Shown: positions 15,880 to 23,350 of the stretch, in pieces
How the letters are laid out: the number at the start of each line of letters is the position of its first letter
Position numbering within the stretch: position 1 is the stretch's first letter
IMG/VR virus record: IMGVR_UViG_3300036791_000271
Coordinates: 1 to 23,569 of that record
Direction: 5' to 3' (one strand)
Length of the DNA stretch: 23,569 nt
Origin: a virus
Made by a program: the position numbers and the translations under genes
Notes under the pieces: generated by a model
Database searches by the model: none
Seen by the model: the letters and a program-made list of their open reading frames with translations, nothing else
Told to the model about the DNA's origin: nothing

Positions 15880-18800
15880 TGCCCCCGCAGACTCCTGGAG
15901 TACCAGGAACTCAAGATGCTCAAGCGCCGATCGCTCCTGTCCAGGACGCAGGTGGACAGCAGTCGTTCGATTATCTGGGTGATATAAAAAAGCGTTATCC
16001 AAAGATGGGAGCTTATCCTGACCAGATTATCTGGGACTATCTAGGGAAGCCTCAGAACTTCAGACAAGTTTATCCGAAATACAAAGACCTAGACGACATT
16101 ACTATCACAGAGAATATCGAGAGGCTCTCGAAGATAAAGCCTCAGCAAGCTGCTCCAGCTCAAGCTCCTCCTGGTGGGCCCTCTATAACTCCTCCTACGG
16201 GGAGGCCTTCGGCTCCAGGACAGATGGCTGCGCCCTCACAGGCCGCCGTCCCTCCTCGCACAGCTACGCCTCCCCAACAGCCTTACGTACCTCCGCAAGA
16301 GCGTCAAGCTCAGGTAGCGTCGCAACAAATCGAGGCTCTGGGACGTCCGAAGTGGGATACTCCTCAGGCAATCGCTCAAGATCCGACTTGGTACGGACGT
16401 ACTCTGCGCTACGCTGGAGGGGAACTCATAGGCACAGCGAAAGCTGGAGCTGGGATGTTAGTGGGAGGAGGAAAGCTAGTTCATGACTTAGCCTCTGCTC
16501 TCGATCCTTTTGAAGGACAAAAGCGGCCTCTCGGTGACCCACAACTTCAGGTCGGAAAAGATCTCGTAGACGTCGGTAAGGGTGTCATCGATGTCGCTAA
16601 GATTGCTTGGGAGATGATGAAGAGTGACGAGGCAGCAGCCGATCCGGAGAAGTTTGGCGATACAGTATTGAAGATGGCACTTACTGTCGACGGTGCCCAC
16701 GAGTTCGCTAAGTCAGTGACAACTAAGTATCCTGGTCTGAAGCCTGCTGAGGTTGTCAAATCTCTAAATCAGGCCCGTAAAGGAGTTATCAACTCGACTA
16801 TACATCAAGAGGCAGTTGAGCGTGCTTACGTTCACAGAGAGGGAGTCAAGGTTGCTGAGGAAGAATTCCTGAAAGCTGAGAACAATGCTGAAGTACATGT
16901 GAAGGAGCATGTTACAAATCTTACGACAAAGATTGGAAACAAACCGGTCGAAGCAGATTCAACAGCTCAAAAGATTTTAGATGAGTCTAAAAAGACTATT
17001 CTAACTGAGCCTCCTGGCAGAGTAGTGAAGGGTAAAGGACCAAGAGCTGGAATTCCGACCGCGGTTCCCTCACCTTTGGACGATGTCATCTCTTATATAC
17101 GAAGTGTCAAGCCCGGTACGTGGACGTGGGAAACTGTCAAACAATTCCGGACCGAAGTCGGTCGTGCAGCGGCTCGAGCTTCAGGTCCAACAGCGAAGGT
17201 TCTTTATGACATCTACTACAACGATCTGACTCCGAAGCTTGCCAACATGGCGAAGAAGTACAAGCTCGACCCTTCATGGAAAGCGTACAACGACCTCGAG
17301 GCTAAGATTTTCAAGGGGTGGCCGATCCTCGAAAAGGCCCGCGCTATCGTAGAGGGTAATGGTGAAGGCTCTGCGATGGCGAATGCGATTAAGGATTCTG
17401 CCGTACTCCATGAGGTTTTGGAGAGTCTGAAGCCTTACGGAATAAATGCTGAGAGGGTACTGGAGTACGCTGGCAAAGCCAATAAGATTATGCGGGAGTC
17501 TAGTGAGTTCAACAAGAGCATGTTCCGGTATGTCTACCGTATCAATCCGGCAGCTCTTATAAGCATTCCCATGATGATGGCAGGTCGAGCAATCGGAGGT
17601 CTACCTGCGGGATTAGCTCTAGGCGCTGGCTCTGGTTTCGCTATCAATTTCTTGATGCATTCGGTTCGAGCAATGGGTCTAGATCCAGCTCTGTTGGACA
17701 CGGTGCTATCTCAAAGAAAATGGCCAGGTAAGACGCCTATCCCGAAGGGAGAAGGTTTCGAAGAGCCTCCCGCACCTCCGGCTCCCCCTCCTGGCGTCGG
17801 GCCAACGGAACCTCCTGGACCGCCGGGAGCGCCACCGGTTCCTGGGGGTGCGGCTGGGCCTCCCACACCGGTTCCGCCTCCGGTCCCAGGAGGAGCGCGG
17901 CCTACGCCTGAGGCTGCTGCGGCTGCGAAAGCGGCTACACCTCCTCCGACAGGTCCCAAGACACCGAAACCTTCGAAGGCAGTAGCCGCAATTCAGGCTA
18001 ATCTTGATGCCAATGCGAACAGTTTATATGGAAAAGACTATGATCAACTAACTCCAAAGGAAAAGAGAGAGGTTACTAGAGCTACTCAAAAGACAGGGGA
18101 AGTTAAAACTCCGTACGCGGGACCGGAACGTCGTACTACGGAACGTGCCATCTCGCAGGATATGTGGGCTAAGAATCAGATAGATGTAGCTAAAAAAGAA
18201 CTCGCTAAAGCGACGGATGAGAATGAGAAGAACATACTCCGCAGGAGGATCGAGGAACTTCAGAAAGATCCGACTCTTGCAGGTGGAGGAGAGGAGTTAG
18301 GTCGTGAGATTAGAGCAGCTAGAGCGGCAAAGCCTGCTGAGAGGTTGGCTACGGCTCCTAAAGAGGCTCCAACAGTTACCAAAGTCCCAGAAGGTACGAC
18401 TGGTCGTGAGCCTGGAAAACGGCCAGGTACTACTCGTGAAACGCCTCTTGTACGAGCAAAGAAACAAGCCGAGCGCGTCGCCAAGAAGCGAGCCGAGAAG
18501 GGACCAACTGCTCTCGGTGGCGGAGGCATGGAAATTACTGGCGGAGGAGTAGGCGAGGCAGCTATAAAGGCTGAAGAAGCGAAAGCTGCTCAGCAGAGTG
18601 CGGCTTCGCCGAATAGACCAGTTACTGAGATATCCACTCCGGAGAAGGAAGAGACACTCCAACTGGAGCATCCAGAGGTATGGGCGCAGCTTCAGAAGAT
18701 GAGGAAGGGAGTTCGTATGAGGGGAAAGCTTCGTCCTCTGACTGGTGACGAGTACTTAGAAGCTCTAAATTATATGTATGCAAACGCAGAGGACGAAGCT

Positions 18801-18989
18801 AGTGCTATACGTCAGGATAAGGCTGATGCCTTGATAAAGGAAAGCGAGGGCAGACCACTGAGTCCCTCAGAGCAAACGATAGCGAAGGAGCAGGGAGCTG
18901 AAGTTCCAAAGCGCAAGCCTCCGAAGAAAGCTGGGAGTATTTCGGATAAAGCTCTCCTGAAGCAGCTCAAGAAAGAGAAAGAAGATTGA
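15879..18989 (+). CDS. Large ejection-type internal virion protein
   Basis: This 1036-residue protein has an ATG that overlaps the previous stop by 1 base (TAATG). Residues 30-85 form a small domain with D-Y-L-G-D-I-K-K-R-Y-P-K-M-G and I-I-W-D-Y-L-G-K-P. Residues 88-140 are proline-rich. Residues 170-200 are glycine-rich and amphipathic (YAGGELIGTAKAGAGMLVGG). Residues 210-550 are mostly helical with many charged residues. Residues 555-598 are hydrophobic with small-residue spacing (AGRAIGGLPAGLALGAGSGF) and could enter a membrane. Residues 627-694 are a proline/glycine-rich linker. The C-terminal third is basic and helical and ends in K-Q-L-K-K-E-K-E-D. No lysozyme motif is seen. It is likely the largest protein ejected at infection. 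Confidence 0.5.
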   Translation: MPPQTPGVPGTQDAQAPIAPVQDAGGQQSFDYLGDIKKRYPKMGAYPDQIIWDYLGKPQNFRQVYPKYKDLDDITITENIERLSKIKPQQAAPAQAPPGGPSITPPTGRPSAPGQMAAPSQAAVPPRTATPPQQPYVPPQERQAQVASQQIEALGRPKWDTPQAIAQDPTWYGRTLRYAGGELIGTAKAGAGMLVGGGKLVHDLASALDPFEGQKRPLGDPQLQVGKDLVDVGKGVIDVAKIAWEMMKSDEAAADPEKFGDTVLKMALTVDGAHEFAKSVTTKYPGLKPAEVVKSLNQARKGVINSTIHQEAVERAYVHREGVKVAEEEFLKAENNAEVHVKEHVTNLTTKIGNKPVEADSTAQKILDESKKTILTEPPGRVVKGKGPRAGIPTAVPSPLDDVISYIRSVKPGTWTWETVKQFRTEVGRAAARASGPTAKVLYDIYYNDLTPKLANMAKKYKLDPSWKAYNDLEAKIFKGWPILEKARAIVEGNGEGSAMANAIKDSAVLHEVLESLKPYGINAERVLEYAGKANKIMRESSEFNKSMFRYVYRINPAALISIPMMMAGRAIGGLPAGLALGAGSGFAINFLMHSVRAMGLDPALLDTVLSQRKWPGKTPIPKGEGFEEPPAPPAPPPGVGPTEPPGPPGAPPVPGGAAGPPTPVPPPVPGGARPTPEAAAAAKAATPPPTGPKTPKPSKAVAAIQANLDANANSLYGKDYDQLTPKEKREVTRATQKTGEVKTPYAGPERRTTERAISQDMWAKNQIDVAKKELAKATDENEKNILRRRIEELQKDPTLAGGGEELGREIRAARAAKPAERLATAPKEAPTVTKVPEGTTGREPGKRPGTTRETPLVRAKKQAERVAKKRAEKGPTALGGGGMEITGGGVGEAAIKAEEAKAAQQSAASPNRPVTEISTPEKEETLQLEHPEVWAQLQKMRKGVRMRGKLRPLTGDEYLEALNYMYANAEDEASAIRQDKADALIKESEGRPLSPSEQTIAKEQGAEVPKRKPPKKAGSISDKALLKQLKKEKED

Positions 18990-18993
18990 TTTT

Positions 18994-19011
18994 CGGTAGG
19001 GACGCCTACTG
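18994..19011 (+). terminator. Hairpin just after the late gene block
   Basis: CGGTAGG at 18994-19000 pairs with CCTACTG at 19005-19011, with one G-U pair and the loop GACG. It starts 4 bases after the stop of the 1036-residue gene. No T-run follows, so it may be a weak or factor-dependent terminator, or an mRNA end-protection hairpin. Confidence 0.45.
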
Positions 19012-19014
19012 AGA

Positions 19015-19049
19015 TAACTGTTATTAAAGTTAATGATTAATAATAGTTA
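19015..19049 (+). promoter_or_regulatory. AT-rich inverted repeat in the leader of the lone gene
   Basis: TAACTGTTATTA at 19015-19026 pairs with TAATAATAGTTA at 19038-19049, giving 12 pairs with one G-U around an 11-base loop. A shorter competing pair, GTTAA at 19029-19033 with TTAAC at 19047-19051, uses part of the right arm. The element ends about 8 bases before AAGGAGG of the following gene. It could be an operator or an RNA switch on translation. Confidence 0.5.
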
Positions 19050-19068
19050 ACCTTGCAAGGAGGACACA

Positions 19069-19302
19069 ATGGCAAACGGTAAATCAGCACACGCAACAGT
19101 GGCGGAGGTTAGGTCTATCTGCCATGAACTCGAAGTCTCGCCGAGCTGTCACAGCGAGACCAGCCCCATCTACGGAGGTGGAGGACAGACTGTAAAGCAG
19201 CCTGAGCATAGTGACGGTGGGAAGACACACGCCGGCTCCCGTGGTCAAACTAAGGAGGTGCCGGCGAAGTTCAATCCGGCTAACGAGAAGCGTGGTCACT
19301 AG
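19069..19302 (+). CDS. Lone small protein at the convergence point
   Basis: This 77-residue protein has a strong AAGGAGG just before the ATG at 19069 and its own structured leader, so it may be expressed separately from the late genes. It is polar with no membrane segment. The N-terminal part has S-I-C-H-E-L-E-V-S and S-C-H-S-E, so two C-H pairs sit close together. Then come a glycine run (IYGGGGQTV), several His residues, and a basic C-terminus (NEKRGH). The Cys/His pairs could bind a metal, but the spacing does not match a standard zinc finger. I do not recognise a family. It is transcribed toward the minus-strand replication genes. Confidence 0.6.
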   Translation: MANGKSAHATVAEVRSICHELEVSPSCHSETSPIYGGGGQTVKQPEHSDGGKTHAGSRGQTKEVPAKFNPANEKRGH

Positions 19303-19317
19303 AGCGTAGCTAGGCTC
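19302..19317. repeat. Palindrome spanning the convergent stop codons
   Basis: The 16 bases GAGCGTAGCTAGGCTC read nearly the same on both strands, with one mismatched G pair. The plus-strand TAG at 19300-19302 and the minus-strand stop at 19310-19312 lie in or against it. There is no loop, so it is not a normal terminator. It may be chance or a protein-binding site. Confidence 0.3.
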
Positions 19318-19657
19318 CCTCTGCCGCGATCTCTGGACTGTCTTCGTGTAGGATCGCCAGTACTTCGTTGTAGCCAATGCAGCGGAGTACTGGCGTATCA
19401 TCGAACTTCAGTAGATATCCCGCAAACTGAGAGTATAGGATTTTGTCTCCTACCTTGATGTCTGTGATGTCGTCCGCGATGCCAACGACTCTACCCTTCG
19501 TGGGCAACGCTTTCGCTCTCTCAGGAATAACAATCTTACCAGTGTACCTGAAGTTGTCGATTGAGATCATCAGATGACCGTTTAGAACTTTCTTGAATGG
19601 CCACTTGATTCCCGGTTCTACTATATTATCGAGCGTTTGAGCTAGTTGTTCATCCAT
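19310..19657 (-). CDS. GroES-like co-chaperonin
   Basis: This 115-residue protein starts at the ATG at 19657, behind AAAGGAG at 19663-19669 (minus strand). Residues 27-103 match the GroES fold. They include a first strand and mobile loop (MISIDNFRYTGKIVIP) with the hydrophobic I-V-I step that would touch GroEL. Then come K-G-R-V-V-G-I, K-V-G-D-K-I-L-Y-S-Q-F-A-G, and the C-terminal strand G-Y-N-E-V-L-A-I-L. The loop is shorter than in GroES, and about 25 residues precede the fold. GroES caps GroEL and helps fold proteins; T4 gp31 does this for the T4 capsid. The last gene of the replication operon, it starts 10 bases after the helicase stop. Its ribosome binding site overlaps that stop. Confidence 0.75.
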   Translation of the reverse strand: MDEQLAQTLDNIVEPGIKWPFKKVLNGHLMISIDNFRYTGKIVIPERAKALPTKGRVVGIADDITDIKVGDKILYSQFAGYLLKFDDTPVLRCIGYNEVLAILHEDSPEIAAEGA

Positions 19658-19667
19658 AACTTCTCCT

Positions 19668-20846
19668 TTACTTTACGAAGTAGAGAGTCTGTCCGCCTAT
19701 GACCTGGCGTTCGCCTAAGGTCCCAGCTTCTCTGAAAGTTGCTATGATAATGTCCAATTCCCCAGATGTCATATGCTTCCAGTTCCTTGCTAAGATATCC
19801 TTCCGGGATGCATAACCTTTCGTTTCAATGAACTTGAGTACTTTGTCCGAAGCGGACGCAAGTGAACTCTCGCCTACGGCTCGAAACACAATCTTCAGGT
19901 CCGCAACAACATCCTCGATCTTGTGCGTAGCCATCATAAAGTCTAGTTCATTTATCTCTAGCTTATCGCTCCTTGCTGCGCTAATTACCTGAGCTAATTT
20001 GGAAGCGTTGGCCCACTTGGAGGTTTTGTAGACGCAAGTCGCTTCATCATCAAACTCGTTTGGCTCGCAGCTATTATAGTAGCGCTCGAAGAGCTTTCGA
20101 GCGCCTGGAGTAAATGTAAATTCACCTCGTAGACAACTAATGCTACGGAGGTCTTCGATGAGGTCATCTGTGCCAGCGATATAAGCCGTAGGCCAAGGAA
20201 CCTTCTTATCCTTCTTGGTAGCGAGAACGAAGTTAACACGACGAGTAAAGCCACCACCGACAGCGTCAGCAGGAATAGACTTGACAAGCCATTCTTGAGC
20301 GCTACCACCGAAAAGCGAAATGCATGGAGAGTTGATATTCCATTCACCTTTTCCTCTAGTTCCATATTGGTAAACTCCCTCCTTGGAGTCCCACAAATCT
20401 GATAAAGCAGTGATGCTGAATTGCGATGCCGTTATAAATACGGACAGCTCTGTAGACACTAGCAAAGCTGCACTTTCGATACCGAGTTTTATAGAGGGTT
20501 GACCATTCGAGCTGGGATGAACTCTCGGAAAGCCTTTACTCAACTTCTCCAAAACATACTCCATTGTAATACGATCAGACAAGACGTTAACGGTCCCGGC
20601 TGCCTTCATAAGGCTTAGTGCCGGGTTCATCGCCGCACCTTTTCCCAGACCTGGTCGTCCTACCAGAACTACGTAGAGGTTTGGGTATAGTTTCCAGAGT
20701 GTTCGGTCGATCCAAACGTTCCGCTTGAGGGTTGCAGCGATGGCGAGGGCTGCACTCCACCAATGATACTTTGTTGGACTTTCCGTTGCGTCTGTAACAT
20801 ACTGTATGTACTCGCTAATGAAATCTCGTTTAAGTCGGCGGGACAC
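19668..20846 (-). CDS. DUF3987-like P-loop ATPase, probable replicative helicase
   Basis: This 392-residue protein starts with GTG at 20846, with AGGGG 8 bases upstream. No other start codon suits the conserved N-terminus, since the next in-frame Met is residue 73. The N-terminus (FISEYIQYVTDATESPTKYH) is the lead-in common to the DUF3987 phage primase-helicase family. Residues 63-70 are a Walker A loop, G-R-P-G-L-G-K-G. A Walker B-like strand (ALLVSTEL, Glu133) follows. The middle has F-G-G-S-A-Q-E-W-L and G-G-G-F-T-R-R-V-N-F, where the arginines are candidates for an arginine finger. Residues about 335-392 look like a winged-helix domain. It would unwind or load at the replication fork beside the polymerase, and no primase domain is seen. 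Its first 59 codons lie inside the polymerase gene in another frame. Confidence 0.65.
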   Translation of the reverse strand: MSRRLKRDFISEYIQYVTDATESPTKYHWWSAALAIAATLKRNVWIDRTLWKLYPNLYVVLVGRPGLGKGAAMNPALSLMKAAGTVNVLSDRITMEYVLEKLSKGFPRVHPSSNGQPSIKLGIESAALLVSTELSVFITASQFSITALSDLWDSKEGVYQYGTRGKGEWNINSPCISLFGGSAQEWLVKSIPADAVGGGFTRRVNFVLATKKDKKVPWPTAYIAGTDDLIEDLRSISCLRGEFTFTPGARKLFERYYNSCEPNEFDDEATCVYKTSKWANASKLAQVISAARSDKLEINELDFMMATHKIEDVVADLKIVFRAVGESSLASASDKVLKFIETKGYASRKDILARNWKHMTSGELDIIIATFREAGTLGERQVIGGQTLYFVK

Positions 20847-23350
20847 TTCTTCAACCCCTGGATTGAATAACCGATCTTGAAATCAACTGGTATCTTCACT
20901 TCAAACCCACTCACCGGAAACCTCAAAACCCTATCATAAGCCTTCTGCATCAGTCTGAGCGTACTGAGCAAAGACTCAAAATCATCTTTACACTCACATA
21001 ACACTGAGTCGTGACCGTCCATTAGGACGAGTCCCGGAGACTGAGTGTGTAAATAGAGAATGGCAAGACCGTTGTTGTCTCCCACTGTTGACTGGGGGAT
21101 ATAAGCGTAGCCCTCACGAAAGATTTTACCATTATCTCCATAAGGTCTGAGTCCATGAAATACTCTTTCCCTACCGAGAGGCGTAGACAAGAACTTCTTG
21201 TTACAAAGCTCATGCTGTATGTATTTGTGAAATACACCGCGAACCGCTGGCTCGACCTTGTGAAACTTATCGAGAACCGCAGCACAGAAGTCCACTTTAA
21301 TAGTGCGACCCTCTTTAGCGAACTCGGTGGCCATTTTGTCTTCGTGCATATCATAATTCCCTGCGTGTCTTACTTTCTTCCCAAGGTAGTATTCTAGACA
21401 CTCCTTGTTGTTTGTTCTCTCTATGGGTAGCCCGAAGATTTGCGATGCTAGGACTGCGTGCCTTGAGACGCCGGTCGAAATACTTCGATTAAGCTCTTCA
21501 ATTCCTTTTCTATCTCCACTAACGTCGGCGATGATTCCTTGAACGATCCACTCCTCTGCCGAAGCTTGATCGCAATAAGCGAATATAGTATTAGGTCTAG
21601 CAATGAATATTCCTTGGAATTTTTCTCCGAGATCTGAGTGTTTAGGCTGATTCTGTCCGTTGCTTCCAAATCCGAGAAAGTTTTGGCGAGAAGCTCGACG
21701 GCCAGTAACAGTTCCGGTGACCGAGTAACAGGAATGGAACACCCCATTGTTAAGTCTGGCATTGACATAAGTTCCGAGAACTTTATTGAGTTCACGTACC
21801 CTGAGGATGTCCTTAAGAACAGGATCGCCTTTAGTTGCGAAGGCTTCGTTGAGTGATTCTTCTCCAGTTGATTCATTGAATTCCCCTTTCTGATTTTTGA
21901 CCATCTTTAGTTTAATCTTCAAATCCTTCTTTAGAACTTCCTTCAGCTGTGGTACCGACGATAGATTAAGAATCGCTTCAGGGCCGCAGCCGAGTTGCTT
22001 CGCAAGCGCATCTCCCATTTGTCTGGAGTATACGATAGGTCGATTGTGAAGGTTTCCTGATATCGAGACACACTTCTTATTAAGTTCGTCAATAATCTCT
22101 TCGCGGAGTCGGGGGAGAGCTTCAGCGTCTGTGAGGATTCCCCGTTTGTCGATGGAGTGAAAGCTTCGAGCGAGTGGCATTTCGTATTCGTCGTAGAAGC
22201 GTTTGAGGCTTGGATTGTCAGCGAACTCCGTTTCTTGTTCTTCCCATACTTCGTAGGTGCTACAGGCGTCGAGGCAGTTGTACCTTTTGAGTTTCGGGAG
22301 GCCTTCACGGAGTGTCCATCCTTTTCCCTCGTCTTTGAAGTACGGAAGTCGAGTGTATTGCATCACTTGAAAATCCAGTTTGTGACTGAGTTCGGGGTGT
22401 AATACATGATGTCGTACCAGAGTATCGTCAACAAGGTCCACGCCAGGAGGTAGACCAATAACCTCAATCCAGTTTGCATCAAACGTCGTCCAATTTTGGC
22501 CAATGCCTCGGTGTCCGCGGAGGTTTTCCGTAAGAAGCCTCCACGTTCGCGCGAGATTACGAGGGTCGCCTTCAAATAAGCTAATGCTGAGTGCGCTACG
22601 TCGAGAACAAGATAGACTAATACAAATAGGAACCCGGCGAGCAATAAGCTCAATATCACGCGAAGTGGGATTTGTAGAAGCATTGCACTCACGGACGTAG
22701 TCCTCGATTTCTCCCTGTGAAGGATTCGCTATCAGCTCTCTTTCTTCCAAGGGTTTGTGAATTCCGGTGTTTCTCCAGAAATCATATTCTTCTCTAAATT
22801 TAGAGAAAATGAAAACGACAGTATCACGGTCTGACCACTCTCGCAATACATAGGCGGGGTGAAAGTTGGGGAAACATATATGCGGCCATCCCAGTTCCGG
22901 AGATACAAGTATACTTCCTCTCCATTTGGAGATTTTACTTTCGTGGTCTTTAGCATCGATTGTAGCTGGGCACAGAATTGAGAGAGGAGTTCCTCCGAGA
23001 GGGATAATAAAGCTGGGTCGATAGAATCGAAGCTCTTCGAAGAACTGAGCAATACACAGGTCGACGGATATTCCGGTTTCAGCGAACCTTGATATATCAT
23101 TATCTGGTGGCCTCACTTTATATGGATTTGTAAAACAACACTTAGACGGAGAAATTCCTGCCGCGATTAACATTCGGTCTAGTTCTCGCCCCGAGGCGCC
23201 GACGAATGGAACTCCCACCTGATCCTCATCGGCGCCCGGAGCTTCTCCGACAAGCCAGATAGGGGCTTGCGGATCTCCTCGGAACCCTACGTACTTACGT
23301 CCTAGCTTGCTACACAGAGCTTTTAGTTCGTCAGTCTTCGGACCTATCAT
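20669..23350 (-). CDS. DNA polymerase I with uracil-DNA glycosylase and exonuclease domains
   Basis: This 893-residue protein starts at the ATG at 23350, with GGAG at 23358-23361 seven bases upstream. A TTG at 23383 is possible but has a poor site. Residues 30-165 are a family 4-like uracil-DNA glycosylase with G-E-A-P-G (35-39), P-F-V-G-A-S-G and H-P-A (His164). Residues 230-370 are a 3'-5' exonuclease with D-I-E (Asp232, Glu234), F-D-A-N-W (Asp291) and Y-N-C-L-D-A (Asp361). The family A polymerase follows. It has T-G-R-R-A-S near 548, motif A C-D-Q-A-S-A-E-E-W (Asp594), motif B K-K-V-R-H-A-G-N-Y with His662 and Tyr666, and motif C G-H-D-S-V-L (His780, Asp781). The family usually ends near V-D-F-K-I-G-Y (about 829), but this frame runs 64 residues further, into the helicase gene. 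It replicates the phage genome and may check for uracil. Confidence 0.85.
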   Translation of the reverse strand: MIGPKTDELKALCSKLGRKYVGFRGDPQAPIWLVGEAPGADEDQVGVPFVGASGRELDRMLIAAGISPSKCCFTNPYKVRPPDNDISRFAETGISVDLCIAQFFEELRFYRPSFIIPLGGTPLSILCPATIDAKDHESKISKWRGSILVSPELGWPHICFPNFHPAYVLREWSDRDTVVFIFSKFREEYDFWRNTGIHKPLEERELIANPSQGEIEDYVRECNASTNPTSRDIELIARRVPICISLSCSRRSALSISLFEGDPRNLARTWRLLTENLRGHRGIGQNWTTFDANWIEVIGLPPGVDLVDDTLVRHHVLHPELSHKLDFQVMQYTRLPYFKDEGKGWTLREGLPKLKRYNCLDACSTYEVWEEQETEFADNPSLKRFYDEYEMPLARSFHSIDKRGILTDAEALPRLREEIIDELNKKCVSISGNLHNRPIVYSRQMGDALAKQLGCGPEAILNLSSVPQLKEVLKKDLKIKLKMVKNQKGEFNESTGEESLNEAFATKGDPVLKDILRVRELNKVLGTYVNARLNNGVFHSCYSVTGTVTGRRASRQNFLGFGSNGQNQPKHSDLGEKFQGIFIARPNTIFAYCDQASAEEWIVQGIIADVSGDRKGIEELNRSISTGVSRHAVLASQIFGLPIERTNNKECLEYYLGKKVRHAGNYDMHEDKMATEFAKEGRTIKVDFCAAVLDKFHKVEPAVRGVFHKYIQHELCNKKFLSTPLGRERVFHGLRPYGDNGKIFREGYAYIPQSTVGDNNGLAILYLHTQSPGLVLMDGHDSVLCECKDDFESLLSTLRLMQKAYDRVLRFPVSGFEVKIPVDFKIGYSIQGLKKCPADLNEISLASTYSMLQTQRKVQQSIIGGVQPSPSLQPSSGTFGSTEHSGNYTQTST

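Noticed and set aside
17711-17959. Open minus-strand frame rich in Gly and Pro
   Set aside because: It is the mirror of the proline/glycine linker in the 1036-residue gene. There is no ribosome binding site and its composition is fully explained by the plus-strand gene.
18990-19068. Strong intrinsic terminator or clear sigma70 promoter
   Set aside because: The first hairpin lacks a T-run, and I could not find a -35/-10 pair with proper spacing, so only hairpins are reported.
20847-20885. Programmed -1 frameshift joining polymerase to helicase
   Set aside because: The helicase is in the right frame, but only 12 codons are open before its GTG and I found no X-XXY-YYZ slippery heptamer there. 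Independent initiation at GTG explains it more simply.
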